The translations under genes and the position numbers were made by a program. Below are positions 34,490 to 46,690 of a stretch of 64,000 nt of DNA, piece by piece (positions within the stretch are counted from its first letter, which is position 1; every line of letters begins with the position of its first letter). A model generated the notes under the pieces. It saw nothing but the letters and a program-made list of their open reading frames with translations, was not told the origin of the DNA and did not search any database. This DNA comes from Thermaerobacter marianensis DSM 12885. GTDB lineage: Bacteria > Bacillota > Sulfobacillia > Thermaerobacterales > Thermaerobacteraceae. The stretch spans positions 1,860,001 through 1,924,000 of the forward strand of contig NC_014831.1 of assembly GCF_000184705.1 (NCBI RefSeq), written 5' to 3'.

Positions 34490-35380
34490 TCACTGCCCGC
34501 CGAACCACTTGGCGTAGATCTGATCGTAGGTGCCGTCCTGCTTCAGCTGGTCCAGGGCCTGCTGGACGGCCTGGACCAGCTCGTCCTCGCCCTTGGGCAA
34601 CGCGATGCCGACGGGTGCCGTCTCGAAGGGCACGCCCACGTACTCGTACTTGTCGCCCTCGATGTTGGCGTAGTAGCGCGCCACCGGCTCGTCCAGGATG
34701 GTGGCGTCGGCCCGCCCCGCCGCCACCTCCTGCAGCGCGTCGGGGAAGGTCTGGTAGGTCTTGACCGTGGCCCCCTCGATGCCGCGGGCGATCTCCTCGT
34801 TGGTCGTCCCGATCTGCACGGCGATGACCTTGCCCTTCAGGTCATCCAGCGACTGGATGCCCTGGGGATTGCCCTTGGGCACCACGATCATCTGGCCCAT
34901 CTCGAAGTACTGGACGAAGTCGGCGCTCTTCTGGCGCTCTTCCGTGATGTTCATGGCGCTCATCACGGCGTCGAAGCGCCGCGCCTCCAGGCCGGCCAGC
35001 AGGCCCTCCCACTCGGCCACCTCGACCCGGTACTCCACGCCCAGCTTCTCGGCGATGGCCTTGCCCAGGTCGATGTCGAACCCGATCAGCTCACCCGGGT
35101 TCTCCGGATCGGGGAACTCCATGGGCGGGTAGGCGCCGTCGGTGGCGAAGGTCATGTAGCCGCGTTCCTTGATCTCGTCCAGCAGCGACTTCTCGCCGCC
35201 GGTGCCGGTCCCCGTCCCACTGCCGGCCCCGGCGCCGCTGCCGGTCTCCGTGCCGCTTCCCGTGTCGCCAGACGCCGGCTGCCCGCCGCCGCCGCAACCG
35301 GCTGCCACCAGCAGGGCGGCCACCAGGGCCAGCACAGCCCACCAGCGGGCCACCCGCCCTTTCCGTCCGAATCGTGCCAA
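34490..35380 (-). CDS. Amino-acid ABC transporter substrate-binding lipoprotein
   Basis: 296 residues from TTG 35380, chosen for the AAGGGTGGGG stretch upstream; the frame extends to TTG 35422 in AT-rich promoter sequence. Lipoprotein signal WWAVLALVAALLVAAGC (lipobox Cys), a Gly/Ser/Thr-rich linker, then an SBP_bac_3 domain: YMTFATDGAYPPMEFPD, GFDIDLGKAIAEKLGVEY, WEGLLAGLEARRFDAVMSAMNITEER and DEPVARYY. First gene of the transporter operon. Confidence 0.93.
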   Translation of the reverse strand: MARFGRKGRVARWWAVLALVAALLVAAGCGGGGQPASGDTGSGTETGSGAGAGSGTGTGTGGEKSLLDEIKERGYMTFATDGAYPPMEFPDPENPGELIGFDIDLGKAIAEKLGVEYRVEVAEWEGLLAGLEARRFDAVMSAMNITEERQKSADFVQYFEMGQMIVVPKGNPQGIQSLDDLKGKVIAVQIGTTNEEIARGIEGATVKTYQTFPDALQEVAAGRADATILDEPVARYYANIEGDKYEYVGVPFETAPVGIALPKGEDELVQAVQQALDQLKQDGTYDQIYAKWFGGQ

Positions 35381-35420
35381 CGTGTTCCCCACCCTTCTGA
35401 GCGGAAACGCATAAATATTC

Positions 35421-35433
35421 AAACAACGTGTTT
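35421..35433. promoter_or_regulatory. AT-rich promoter with palindrome
   Basis: AAACAACGTGTTT is a short inverted repeat (AAACA, TGTTT) in an AT-rich island (35408-35445) between the divergent binding-protein and FAD-oxidase genes. It probably contains the transporter promoter and perhaps an operator. Confidence 0.4.
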
Positions 35434-35669
35434 AAAAATAAAGATTCGGGGTTGCACCGTCAACTCCTTGTGGCCTGCCGGCTTTTGCCGTCGATATTCG
35501 GTGGGCGAACCCGCTCCTCCGGCCGAATCCGCCACAGCGTGCTGCCGGTGCGGCTCCTTTCCCCGCCGTTGCCGGCCCCTTCCAAAGGGATCGGCGCCAC
35601 GGCGGCGAATCCCTGCCGGTCACCTTCCGCCAATGGGCGGCGAGATTCCGAACCAAGGAGGCGCGTCCC

Positions 35670-36986
35670 TTGGCGTTCGACGTCGTCATCGCCGGCGGCG
35701 GCATCGTCGGGCTGCAGGTCGCCTGGCACCTGCGGGAAGCGGGCATCCGCCGCCTGGCCGTCATCGAGAAGGGCGCCGCCGGTGGCGGCGCCACCGCCCA
35801 CGGGGCCGGGTTCCTCTCCCACTTCACGTGGAACCCGCTGGACGCCCGGCTGGTCCGGCGCAGCACCGAGCTGTACGCGCTGCAGCAGCGGGAGCTGGGC
35901 GGGTCCTTCTTCCGCGTCACGGGATCGTACGTGCTGGCCACCCGCACCCCGGCCGAGGAGGGGCGCGGCGGCTCCCCGGTCCCGGCGGGGGCCCCGGGCG
36001 AGGGGGAGGATCCGGACGGGGCGGGCCGGGCGTCGGGCCCGGACGTGGAAGCCAGCCCGGATGTGGAAGCCACCGTCCGCCGGCTGGCCGCCCGTGCGGC
36101 CATGGTGCGGGAGGCGGGCGTCGAGGTCCACGACGTGGCGCCGGCAGAGGGGGCTGCCGCGGTCCCCGGCTGGAACTGGGACGACGTGGCGGCGGCCTGG
36201 TTCGTCCCCGCCGACGGCACCCTGCTGCCGGCCGAGGCGGCCCGGATCCTGGCCGAGCGGCTGCGGCAGCGGGACGTGAAGATCCTGGAGGGCACGGCGG
36301 TGCGGGAGCTGGCCACCGGCCGGGGAAGCCGCGGCCCGGTAGTGGCGGGCGTCCGGACCGCCGAGGGGCCGGTGGCCGCCGACGCCGTGGTGGTGGCCAC
36401 CGGTGTCTGGACCCGCCCCCTGCTGCAGACGGCCGGGCTCGACACCCCCCTCAAGCCCTACCGGACCCAGCTCTCCTTCTGGGCGCTGCCCGAAGGCCTC
36501 GACCCGGCGGCCGTGCCGCCGCTCCACGACGTGACCGGCGAGTACTACTGGTTGCCGCGGGAGGGCCTTCTGGCCGTGGGCGACGGCACCCAGCTGGTGG
36601 AGCAGGATCCGGAGGCCTTTCGCCGCGAGCCCGACCCGGAGTTCCTGGAGGCCTGCCGCCGGCGGCTGGAGCACCGGCTGCCCGCCGCCCGCGGGGCTGA
36701 GCTCGTACGGGGCTGGGCGCACCTCTGCGACGCCACACCGGACCGGCGGCCGCTGCTGGGCCCTTACGGCGGCATCCAGGGCCTGCACCTGGCGGTCGGA
36801 TTCAACGGCTTCGGGGTCATGCGCGCCCCGGCCGTGGGCGAGCTGGTGGCCCGGTTCGTCCTGGGGGAAGAACCGGCCCTGGACGGGCATCCCCTGGAGG
36901 GCGTGGACGCCGTGCGGGCCGACCGGTTCAGCGGCTTCGTGGACTTCCCCATGGCCCAGGGGTTCAACACGGCCGGCGAGGAATGA
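35670..36986 (+). CDS. FAD-dependent amine/amino-acid oxidoreductase (DAO family)
   Basis: 438 residues from TTG 35670 behind AAGGAGG. N-terminal FAD-binding GGGIVGLQVAWHLREAG with VIEKG for ribose binding. The C-terminal half has DAVVVATGVWTRPLLQ, YYWLPREGLLAVGDGT and ATPDRRPLLGPYGGIQGLHLAVGFNGFGVMRAPAVG, typical of the DAO family (glycine oxidase, sarcosine/proline dehydrogenase). A low-complexity Gly/Pro/Glu stretch (about residues 90-130) is inserted. Divergent from an amino-acid transporter and upstream of a PLP enzyme, so amine/amino-acid catabolism is plausible; substrate unknown. Confidence 0.88.
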   Translation: MAFDVVIAGGGIVGLQVAWHLREAGIRRLAVIEKGAAGGGATAHGAGFLSHFTWNPLDARLVRRSTELYALQQRELGGSFFRVTGSYVLATRTPAEEGRGGSPVPAGAPGEGEDPDGAGRASGPDVEASPDVEATVRRLAARAAMVREAGVEVHDVAPAEGAAAVPGWNWDDVAAAWFVPADGTLLPAEAARILAERLRQRDVKILEGTAVRELATGRGSRGPVVAGVRTAEGPVAADAVVVATGVWTRPLLQTAGLDTPLKPYRTQLSFWALPEGLDPAAVPPLHDVTGEYYWLPREGLLAVGDGTQLVEQDPEAFRREPDPEFLEACRRRLEHRLPAARGAELVRGWAHLCDATPDRRPLLGPYGGIQGLHLAVGFNGFGVMRAPAVGELVARFVLGEEPALDGHPLEGVDAVRADRFSGFVDFPMAQGFNTAGEE

Positions 36987-37140
36987 GGGCGAGGGATTGA
37001 GGAAGCAACGGGCTGTGGGCTCCCGGCAGGAACCCCGCCGTGGATTCCTAAGGAATCAAGGATAGCCCGCGGCACGCCGCCGCGGTCCGCGCTTCGGCGC
37101 CTGGCCGCGGGGCGGTGCCGCTGCACGGAGGGTATGGGGC

Positions 37141-38439
37141 GTGGACAAGCAAACCCCGGCGCCCGCCGCCCGGCCGGCGGGCGCGGTCGACCTCTCCTGG
37201 TGCCGGGCGGAGTTCCCGGCCCTGCAGCTCACCGTCAACGGCCACCCGGCCGCCTTCCTGGACGGGCCCGGCGGCACCCAGGTCCCCCAGGCGGTCATCG
37301 AGGCCATGGCCGCCTACCTGATCAAGAAGAACGCCAACACCCACGGCGCCTTCCTGACCAGCCGGGCCACCGACGAGACCATCGCCGCCGCGCGGGCGGC
37401 GCTGGCGGACTTCCTCGGCGCCAGCCCCGGCGAGATCGCCTTCGGCGCCAACATGACCACCCTCAACTTCAACCTGGCCCGGGCCATCGGCCGCACCCTG
37501 CGCCCGGGCGACGAGATCGTGGTGACGGAACTGGACCACGACGCCAACGTCAGCCCGTGGCTGGTGCTGGAGGAGCAGGGGGCGGTGATCCGCTGGCTGC
37601 CGGTGGACCCCGAGACCTGCACCCTGGACCTGGACCGGCTGGGCGACCTCCTGGGCCGGCGGACCCGGGTGGTGGCCATCGGCTGGGCCTCCAACGCCGT
37701 GGGCACCGTCAACGACGTGGCCCGGGCGGTGCGCATGGCCCACGAGGCCGGCGCCCTGGCGGTGGTCGACGCCGTCCACTACGCGCCCCACGCGCCCATC
37801 GACGTGCGGGCCGTGGGGTGCGACTTCCTGCTCTGCTCCGCCTACAAGTTCTTCGGTCCCCACGTGGGCGTGCTGTACGGCCGGCGGGCGGCCTTCGAGG
37901 CGCTGGCCACCTACCGCGTGCGCCCCCAGTCGCCGTCGGCGCCGGAGAAGATCGAGACCGGCACCCTGAACCACGAGGGCCTGGCGGGCGCGGCGGCGGC
38001 CGTCGACTTCATCGCCCGCCTGGGGCGGCGATACGTGGACACCTTCCGCAGCGTGCTGGGCGATGCCGCGGGCCGGCGGGCAGAGATCCTGGCGGCCATG
38101 CACGCCATCGAGGCCCACGAGGCACCGCTGGCGGCGCGGCTGCGGGAGGGGCTGGCGAGCCTGCCCGGGGTGCGGGTGTACGGCCCGCCCGAGGGGCATC
38201 CCCGCACGCCCACGGTGTCCTTCACCGTGGCGGGCCACCACCCCGCGGACGTGGCGCGCCACCTGGCCGAGCGCGGCCTGTTCGTCTGGGACGGCGACTT
38301 CTACGCGGTGACCCTGATCGAGCGCCTGGGCCTCAAGGAGTCGGGCGGCCTGGTGCGGGTGGGCCTGGCGCCTTACAACACCGCGGAGGAGATCGACCGG
38401 CTGCTGGCCGCCGTGGAGGAGCTCACCCGGAAGGGGTGA
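37141..38439 (+). CDS. Class V aminotransferase / cysteine desulfurase-like protein
   Basis: 432 residues from GTG 37141 with GGAGGG upstream. Fold type I PLP enzyme: FLDGPGGTQVPQAVIEAM, ANTHGAFLTS, FGANMTTLNFNLARAIGR, ELDHDANVSPWLVLEEQG, AVVDAVHYAPHAPIDV, and the PLP lysine in CSAYKFFGPHVGVLYG. Closest by eye to the VC1184-type cysteine desulfurase-like subfamily, whose reaction is not established. The stop overlaps the spurious upstream ATG of the next gene (TGATG). Confidence 0.88.
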   Translation: MDKQTPAPAARPAGAVDLSWCRAEFPALQLTVNGHPAAFLDGPGGTQVPQAVIEAMAAYLIKKNANTHGAFLTSRATDETIAAARAALADFLGASPGEIAFGANMTTLNFNLARAIGRTLRPGDEIVVTELDHDANVSPWLVLEEQGAVIRWLPVDPETCTLDLDRLGDLLGRRTRVVAIGWASNAVGTVNDVARAVRMAHEAGALAVVDAVHYAPHAPIDVRAVGCDFLLCSAYKFFGPHVGVLYGRRAAFEALATYRVRPQSPSAPEKIETGTLNHEGLAGAAAAVDFIARLGRRYVDTFRSVLGDAAGRRAEILAAMHAIEAHEAPLAARLREGLASLPGVRVYGPPEGHPRTPTVSFTVAGHHPADVARHLAERGLFVWDGDFYAVTLIERLGLKESGGLVRVGLAPYNTAEEIDRLLAAVEELTRKG

Positions 38440-38444
38440 TGGGG

Positions 38445-39083
38445 ATGAACGCCGGGAGCGGGGATCCCGGCAGGCGGCGGGGCCGGCGGCGGCGCCGCCT
38501 GCGGCGGTACCGGTTCGTCCCCGTGGACTTCGAGACGTTCACGGCCTGGGCGGAGGAAATCGTCGACGACCTGCCTCCCCGCCTGCTGGAGGATCTGGAA
38601 GGCGGGGTGCAGGTCGACCCCGAGGCGCGGCGCAACCCGTCGGACCCGCCCGGGGTCTACCTGCTCGGGGAGTACATCACCGAGCCCTACCTGGGCCGGT
38701 TCATCCGGATCTACTACGGTTCCTTCGAGCGGGTCATGGCCGACGAGCCGCCCGCCGTCTGGTACGACGAGCTGGAGGAGACGATCCTCCACGAGCTCCG
38801 GCACCACGTGGAGGCGCTGGCCGGCGTCGACTGGCTGGGGCTGGAGGACCTGCGCCAGCTCCAGCAGCTCTGGGAGGAGGCGCGGCGGGGCGCCCGGGAG
38901 CGGGGCAAGCCCCCGGGTGCGGATCCCGGCCGGCCGGGTGGCGAGAGCGTACGCGCCGGCACGGGTGCCGAGGACGCAGGCGGCGGCACCGATGGCGACG
39001 GCAAGGGCCGCCGCAGCCCAGGGGGCCACGGTCCGGCCGGCGGCACGGGCCGCGATTCCGTCAAAGGTGACGGTCAAAGGTGA
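38445..39083 (+). CDS. Small metallopeptidase (zincin-like)
   Basis: 212 residues. ATG 38445 is favoured because GGAAGGGG lies 8-9 nt upstream; ATG 38439 overlaps the previous stop. A very basic N-terminus (GRRRGRRRRRLRRYRF) leads into FETFTAWAEEIVDDLPPRLLEDL. ETILHELRHHVEALAGVDWLG carries a zincin-type HExxH motif (HELRH). The domain resembles the minimal metallopeptidase family of about 110-130 residues. The last ~75 residues are Gly/Pro/Asp-rich and probably disordered. Substrate unknown. Confidence 0.78.
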   Translation: MNAGSGDPGRRRGRRRRRLRRYRFVPVDFETFTAWAEEIVDDLPPRLLEDLEGGVQVDPEARRNPSDPPGVYLLGEYITEPYLGRFIRIYYGSFERVMADEPPAVWYDELEETILHELRHHVEALAGVDWLGLEDLRQLQQLWEEARRGARERGKPPGADPGRPGGESVRAGTGAEDAGGGTDGDGKGRRSPGGHGPAGGTGRDSVKGDGQR

Positions 39084-39259
39084 CAAGGGAACGGACTCCG
39101 GGGACGAACGCGGCCCCGGGGCGCCTTTGAATGCAGGCACGGCGGCGATGCAGGTCCGTGGCCGGCGCCCGCCAGCGGTGCAGCCGCACTCTGCCCTGAG
39201 CGGAGGGCCGCACCGGCGACGCGCCGGTCCGCGTTGCATCCGGGGAGGAGGAAGCCGAG

Positions 39260-40459
39260 GTGAAGGGCCGTCAGGGACCCCTGCAGGGCATCCGCGTGCT
39301 GGACCTGTCGCGGGTGCTCAGCGGGCCGTACTGCACCATGATGCTGGCCGACTTCGGCGCCGACGTGATCAAGATCGAGCGGCCCGAGACGGGCGACGAC
39401 ACCCGGGCCTGGGGACCGCCCTTCGTCAACGGCGAGGCGGCCTACTTCCTGTCGGTCAACCGCAACAAGCGCAGCGTGGTGGTCGACCTCAAGGCCCCCG
39501 AGGGCCGCGACCTGATCCGGCGCATGGCGCGGCAGTGCGACGTGGTGGTGGAGAACTTCCGCCCGGGCACTGCCGCCAAGCTGGGCATCGGGCCCGACGA
39601 CCTGCTGCGGGAGAACCCGCGGCTGGTCTACGCCTCCATCTCGGGCTTCGGCCAGGACGGCCCCTACCGGGACAAGCCCGGCTATGACGCCATCGCCCAG
39701 GCCATGGGCGGCATCATGCACGTCACCGGCGAGCCCGACCGGCCGCCGGTGCGGGCCGGCGTGGCCATCGCCGACATCGGCGCCGGCATGTGGGCCGCCT
39801 TCGGCATCCTGGCCGCCCTGTGGGAGCGGGAGCGGTCGGGCCGGGGCCAGGTGGTGGATGTCTCCCTGCTGGAGGGCCAGATCGCCTGGCTGACCTACGT
39901 GGCGGGCAACTACTTCGCCACCGGCCAGGTGCCGCGCCGGTACGGCTCGGCCCACCCCAACCTGGTCCCTTACCAGGCCTTCGAGACCGCCGACGGCCAC
40001 CTGATCGTGGCGGTGGGCAACGACAGCCTCTGGCGCCGGTTCTGTGAGGCGGCGGAACGGCCCGATCTGGCCACCGACCCGCGCTACGCCACCAACGCCG
40101 GGCGCGTGGAGCACCGGGACCAGCTGCTGCCGGAGCTCGAGGCCCTGATGCGCAGCCGGACCACCGCCGAGTGGCTTGAGCGCCTGGACCGGGCCGGGGT
40201 GCCGGCGGGTCCCATCCTCAGCATTGCCGACCTGGCCCGCGATCCCCACGTCCAGCACCGGCAGATGATCGTGTCCCTGGAGCACCCGCGGGCCGGGGTC
40301 ATCCGGGTGACGGGCATCCCCGTCAAGCTCTCGGCCACGCCGGGCGCCATCTACGCCCCGCCCCCCCTGCTGGGCCAGCACACCGACGAGGTGCTGGAAG
40401 AACTCGGCCTGCCGGCCGAGGAGCGCCGGCGGCTGCGGGAGGCCGGGGTGATCGGCTGA
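39260..40459 (+). CDS. CaiB/BaiF family (class III) CoA-transferase
   Basis: 399 residues from GTG 39260 after GGGAGGAGGAA. Family marks: GIRVLDLSRVLSGPYCTMMLADFGADVIKIE, the catalytic Asp in KPGYDAIAQAMGGIMHVTG (about residue 144), GRGQVVDVSLLEGQ and VPAGPILSIADLARDPHV. Full-length, one gene. It transfers CoA between carboxylic acids such as formyl/oxalyl, succinyl or carnitine-type acids; the substrate is not predictable here. Confidence 0.92.
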   Translation: MKGRQGPLQGIRVLDLSRVLSGPYCTMMLADFGADVIKIERPETGDDTRAWGPPFVNGEAAYFLSVNRNKRSVVVDLKAPEGRDLIRRMARQCDVVVENFRPGTAAKLGIGPDDLLRENPRLVYASISGFGQDGPYRDKPGYDAIAQAMGGIMHVTGEPDRPPVRAGVAIADIGAGMWAAFGILAALWERERSGRGQVVDVSLLEGQIAWLTYVAGNYFATGQVPRRYGSAHPNLVPYQAFETADGHLIVAVGNDSLWRRFCEAAERPDLATDPRYATNAGRVEHRDQLLPELEALMRSRTTAEWLERLDRAGVPAGPILSIADLARDPHVQHRQMIVSLEHPRAGVIRVTGIPVKLSATPGAIYAPPPLLGQHTDEVLEELGLPAEERRRLREAGVIG

Positions 40460-40588
40460 CGACCGCCCCCGCGGCCTCCCCGGCGCAGGGCCGGGCCGGG
40501 CGGGGCGGAGGACGGGCCGGCGGAGCCGCCACCACATCCCGGCGAATCCGGGTCGAGGAGAGGTGAGCATCCCCTGCGGCGAGAGCCG

Positions 40589-44164
<3,576 letters not shown>

Positions 44165-44377
44165 TTTCCGGCGGGCCGTTCCGGCATGGTGGGACCGGAC
44201 GGGCGCAGGACGGGAGCGGTGGGATCGGCACGTCCCCGCCCACGGCCCCGGAAGAACCGGACGGTGATACGCCCAGCCGGACGCACCCGCTCTGCCGGCG
44301 CGGCCGGACGCGCCGGCTCACGGCGGGAACGACGGGAAGAACCGGCCCGCAACGGGCGAGGGAGGGAGCCCGGCGGC

Positions 44378-45043
44378 ATGAGCAAGCGCGATGGCGGAAT
44401 CCACCAGGCCGAAGCGGCGGCCGCAGCGGCATCCCCGGCCGCGTCGAGGACGGGCGAACCCGGTTCGGAGGCCTTCCCGGTGCCGCCCGACGTCCGGCGG
44501 CGCCGGCGGCGCATCGCCCTGGCCGTGGCCCTGGTGCTGGCCGCCGCCTTCCTGGTGGGGGTCCGGTCCATGGGGCGCATCCTGGCCTCGGCTCCGTCAC
44601 CGGGCAAGCCTGCGCCCGACTTCACCCTGCCCCAACTGGACGGCCCGCCGGTGCGGCTCTCCGACCTGCGCGGCCGGGTTGTGGTTCTCAACTTCTGGGC
44701 TTCCTGGTGCATTCCGTGCCGCGAAGAGACGCCGGCCCTCAAGGCCTTCTACCAGCAGTACGGCGACCGGGTGGCCTTCTACGCCATCAACGTCGCCGAA
44801 CCCGTGGACACCGTGCGCGCCTTCCTGGCGGAGTTCGGCGCCACCTACCCCGTGCTGCTGGACCGGGACAAGACCGTTTACCGCCAGTATCGGGTCACGG
44901 GGTACCCGGAGACCTTCTGGATCGACGAGCAAGGGATCGTGCGGATTCACTGGCGCGGCCCCATGACCCTGGAAGACATGGAGCGCTTCTACCGGGAGAC
45001 GGCCGCGGCGAGCCGTTCGAGCAACCCGCCGCCGGCCGGGTGA
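44378..45043 (+). CDS. TlpA/ResA-type membrane-anchored thioredoxin
   Basis: 221 residues from ATG 44378 behind GAGGGAGGGAG. Cytoplasmic Ala-rich N-terminus, membrane anchor [17 protein letters not shown], then the AhpC/TSA-type thioredoxin domain: [21 protein letters not shown], active site [34 protein letters not shown]. It should reduce or carry disulfides outside the membrane, for example in cytochrome c maturation. It converges with the Zn-ribbon gene, only 12 nt apart. Confidence 0.9.
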   Translation: MSKRDGGIHQAEAAAAAASPAASRTGEPGSEAFPVPPDVRRRRRRIALAVALVLAAAFLVGVRSMGRILASAPSPGKPAPDFTLPQLDGPPVRLSDLRGRVVVLNFWASWCIPCREETPALKAFYQQYGDRVAFYAINVAEPVDTVRAFLAEFGATYPVLLDRDKTVYRQYRVTGYPETFWIDEQGIVRIHWRGPMTLEDMERFYRETAAASRSSNPPPAG

Positions 45044-45055
45044 GCGGCGGGCGCA

Positions 45056-45361
45056 TCACCCGCCGAACAGGACGTCCAGGATCGTCGAAAGGGTGCCGCG
45101 CTTGCCGCCCAGGATGCGGGGGTCGTACACCTCGGTGTAGCCGCAGTGGAGGCACGAGACAAAAAGGTAGTGGTTGTGCTGGATGTCGAAGAGCTTGCTG
45201 AGCCCCGTACCGGTCATGGCCAATTCCTTGACCCGTGCCTGGTCGTTGCCGCACTTGCTGCACTTGAACCGCTCCTGGATCGACGCCGCCACGTCCACCG
45301 GCACCGCCTCCTTCGCTTCGGGCAGGATCCCGACCGGGTCGCGTCGCCATCGGGTCGTCAT
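45056..45361 (-). CDS. Zinc-ribbon nucleic-acid-binding protein (DUF2082 family)
   Basis: 101 residues from ATG 45361 (MTTRWRRDPVG); ATG 45373 is possible. Neither has a strong ribosome binding site. The zinc ribbon is FKCSKCGNDQARVKELAMTGTG ... FVSCLHCGYTEVYDP (two CxxC pairs), with LSKLFDIQHNHYLF between, the DUF2082 signature. Predicted to bind nucleic acid; function unknown. It is separated from copZ by an intrinsic terminator, so it is likely transcribed alone. Confidence 0.82.
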   Translation of the reverse strand: MTTRWRRDPVGILPEAKEAVPVDVAASIQERFKCSKCGNDQARVKELAMTGTGLSKLFDIQHNHYLFVSCLHCGYTEVYDPRILGGKRGTLSTILDVLFGG

Positions 45362-45442
45362 CAGGGCAAGCATTCGGCCCGGGGTGCGCGGCCTCCTGTA
45401 ACGTCCACCGGATGGCGAATGGATCGACGAAGGGAGAGAAAA

Positions 45443-45500
45443 CGGCCCGGGGCACCGGCATCCGCATGACCCACGCTGGATGCCGGTCGCCACCGGGCCG
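45443..45500 (-). terminator. Intrinsic terminator after copZ
   Basis: A stem of about 22 bp with a few mismatches (CGGCCCGG 45443-45450 with CCGGGCCG 45493-45500, extended by ACCGGCATCC/GGATGCCGGT) is followed on the minus strand by TTTTCTCT. It lies 85 nt after the copZ stop. The best-formed terminator in this part. Confidence 0.75.
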
Positions 45501-45584
45501 CATCGGACCGCCAAGCCTGGCGGGCCGCCCGTAGGGGCGCCTGCGCACCAACTCCGGCGCTCTGGGTCCAAGCGCCCTGAGGCG

Positions 45585-45788
45585 TTACGCCACCTCGTAG
45601 CCGGCGTCCTCGACGGCCTCCCGAACCCGGGTGTCGTCCAGGTCGCCCTCGTAGGTCACCGTCACGCGGCCGGTGGCCAGGTCGACCTCCACATCCTTCA
45701 CGCCCGCAATCCCGGAGATCGCCTTCTTGACCGCCGACTTGCAGTGGTCGCAGGACATGCCCTTGACCTGGTAGACCCGCGTCGCCAT
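45585..45788 (-). CDS. copZ: Copper chaperone CopZ (HMA domain)
   Basis: 67 residues from ATG 45788 with AAGGAGGGG upstream. One heavy-metal-associated domain: YQVKGMSCDHCKSAVKKAISGIAGVKDVEVDL, with the CxxC copper site in MSCDHC (residues about 12-15). It delivers Cu(I) to the CopA ATPase and/or CsoR. A CsoR box lies about 115 nt upstream; divergent from csoR-copA. Confidence 0.93.
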   Translation of the reverse strand: MATRVYQVKGMSCDHCKSAVKKAISGIAGVKDVEVDLATGRVTVTYEGDLDDTRVREAVEDAGYEVA

Positions 45789-45902
45789 GGGATCCCCTCC
45801 TTGCGTGCGACCGGCAGGCCCTGCAGGGCCCGACCGGATGCCCCCGGCGTTTAGGATCGCCCCAGGGGTCGACTCCCCTGACGGAGCGGCTCCAAGCGGA
45901 AC

Positions 45903-45919
45903 ATACCCCGTAGGGGTAT
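45903..45919. promoter_or_regulatory. CsoR operator upstream of copZ
   Basis: ATACCCCGTAGGGGTAT, a 17-bp near-perfect palindrome of the classic CsoR type. TTGACA (minus 45958-45953) 34 nt upstream is a likely -35, placing the operator just downstream of the -10 of the copZ promoter. Confidence 0.85.
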
Positions 45920-46002
45920 TCTGCATTCATGGTAGACCAGGGTCTCCTTCCCTGTCAAACCCACCTATCGCCACCGGCCTGGGCCGGTGTTCGCACCCAC
46001 CG

Positions 46003-46032
46003 TTGACTCAATATACCCCATGGGGGTATGAT
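46003..46032 (+). promoter_or_regulatory. csoR-copA promoter with CsoR operator
   Basis: TTGACT (46003-46008) and TATGAT (46027-46032), 18 nt apart, flank and partly overlap ATACCCCATGGGGGTAT (46013-46029). The operator fills the spacer, so apo-CsoR should block the promoter and copper should release it. Confidence 0.88.
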
Positions 46033-46095
46033 CGTGGCGAACGTCGCGTGAGTCCACGTCGAAGGCGGACCGCGGAACCAACGGGAGGGAACCAC

Positions 46096-46629
46096 TTGAC
46101 CGGCCGAAACGAGAGTGTGGCGACCGAAGACGCACACCGGCAGCCCGCGGGGGCAGCCGGTCATCCTATCCGTGAACACTGCCATCCCGTGGTGCAGGCC
46201 GTGCTCGACGATGATCGCGGTCCCGACGAACCCGGCACCGGCGGCACCGGACGGAACGCGACCGGTGCCGCCGGCGGGAGTGGAACGGACGCCGCCGGAA
46301 GGGGCGACGACGGCGCGGGCGAGGTGCAGGCGGGCGGGAACCGGCAGCGCCGGATGACGCCCTACGCCGACCGCAAGAAGCTGCTGGACCGCCTCCGCCG
46401 CATCGAGGGCCAGGTCCGCGGCCTGCAGCGCATGGTGGAAGAGGAGCGCTACTGCGTGGACGTGCTGGTCCAGGTGGCGGCAGTACGGGCCGCCCTGGAC
46501 GCCGTCGCCCTGCAGCTCCTCGAGCAGCACACCCACCACTGCGTCCAGGAGGCCGTGCGCAGCGGCGACGGCGACGCCGCCATCGACGAGGTCATGGCGG
46601 TGGTGCAGCGGCTGCTCCGGACCCCGTAG
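46096..46629 (+). CDS. csoR: Copper-sensing transcriptional repressor CsoR
   Basis: 177 residues from TTG 46096, favoured by GGGAGGG 8 nt upstream. The last ~90 residues form the CsoR domain (LDRLRRIEGQVRGLQRMVEEERYCVDVLVQVAAVRAALD ... QHTHHCVQEAV), with Cys, His and Cys in the Cu(I) positions (RYC, HTHHC). The first ~85 residues are a Gly/Asp/Thr-rich extension absent from typical 90-110 residue CsoR proteins; it contains HPIREHCHPVVQAVL, a second potential metal-binding patch. Controls itself, copA and probably copZ and copB through the three boxes. Confidence 0.92.
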   Translation: MTGRNESVATEDAHRQPAGAAGHPIREHCHPVVQAVLDDDRGPDEPGTGGTGRNATGAAGGSGTDAAGRGDDGAGEVQAGGNRQRRMTPYADRKKLLDRLRRIEGQVRGLQRMVEEERYCVDVLVQVAAVRAALDAVALQLLEQHTHHCVQEAVRSGDGDAAIDEVMAVVQRLLRTP

Positions 46630-46690
46630 CCACGCCGTCTTCAGCCCGCCGGCCTGTGCACAGCAAGACAGCCTGTAAGGAGGTTCCCCC

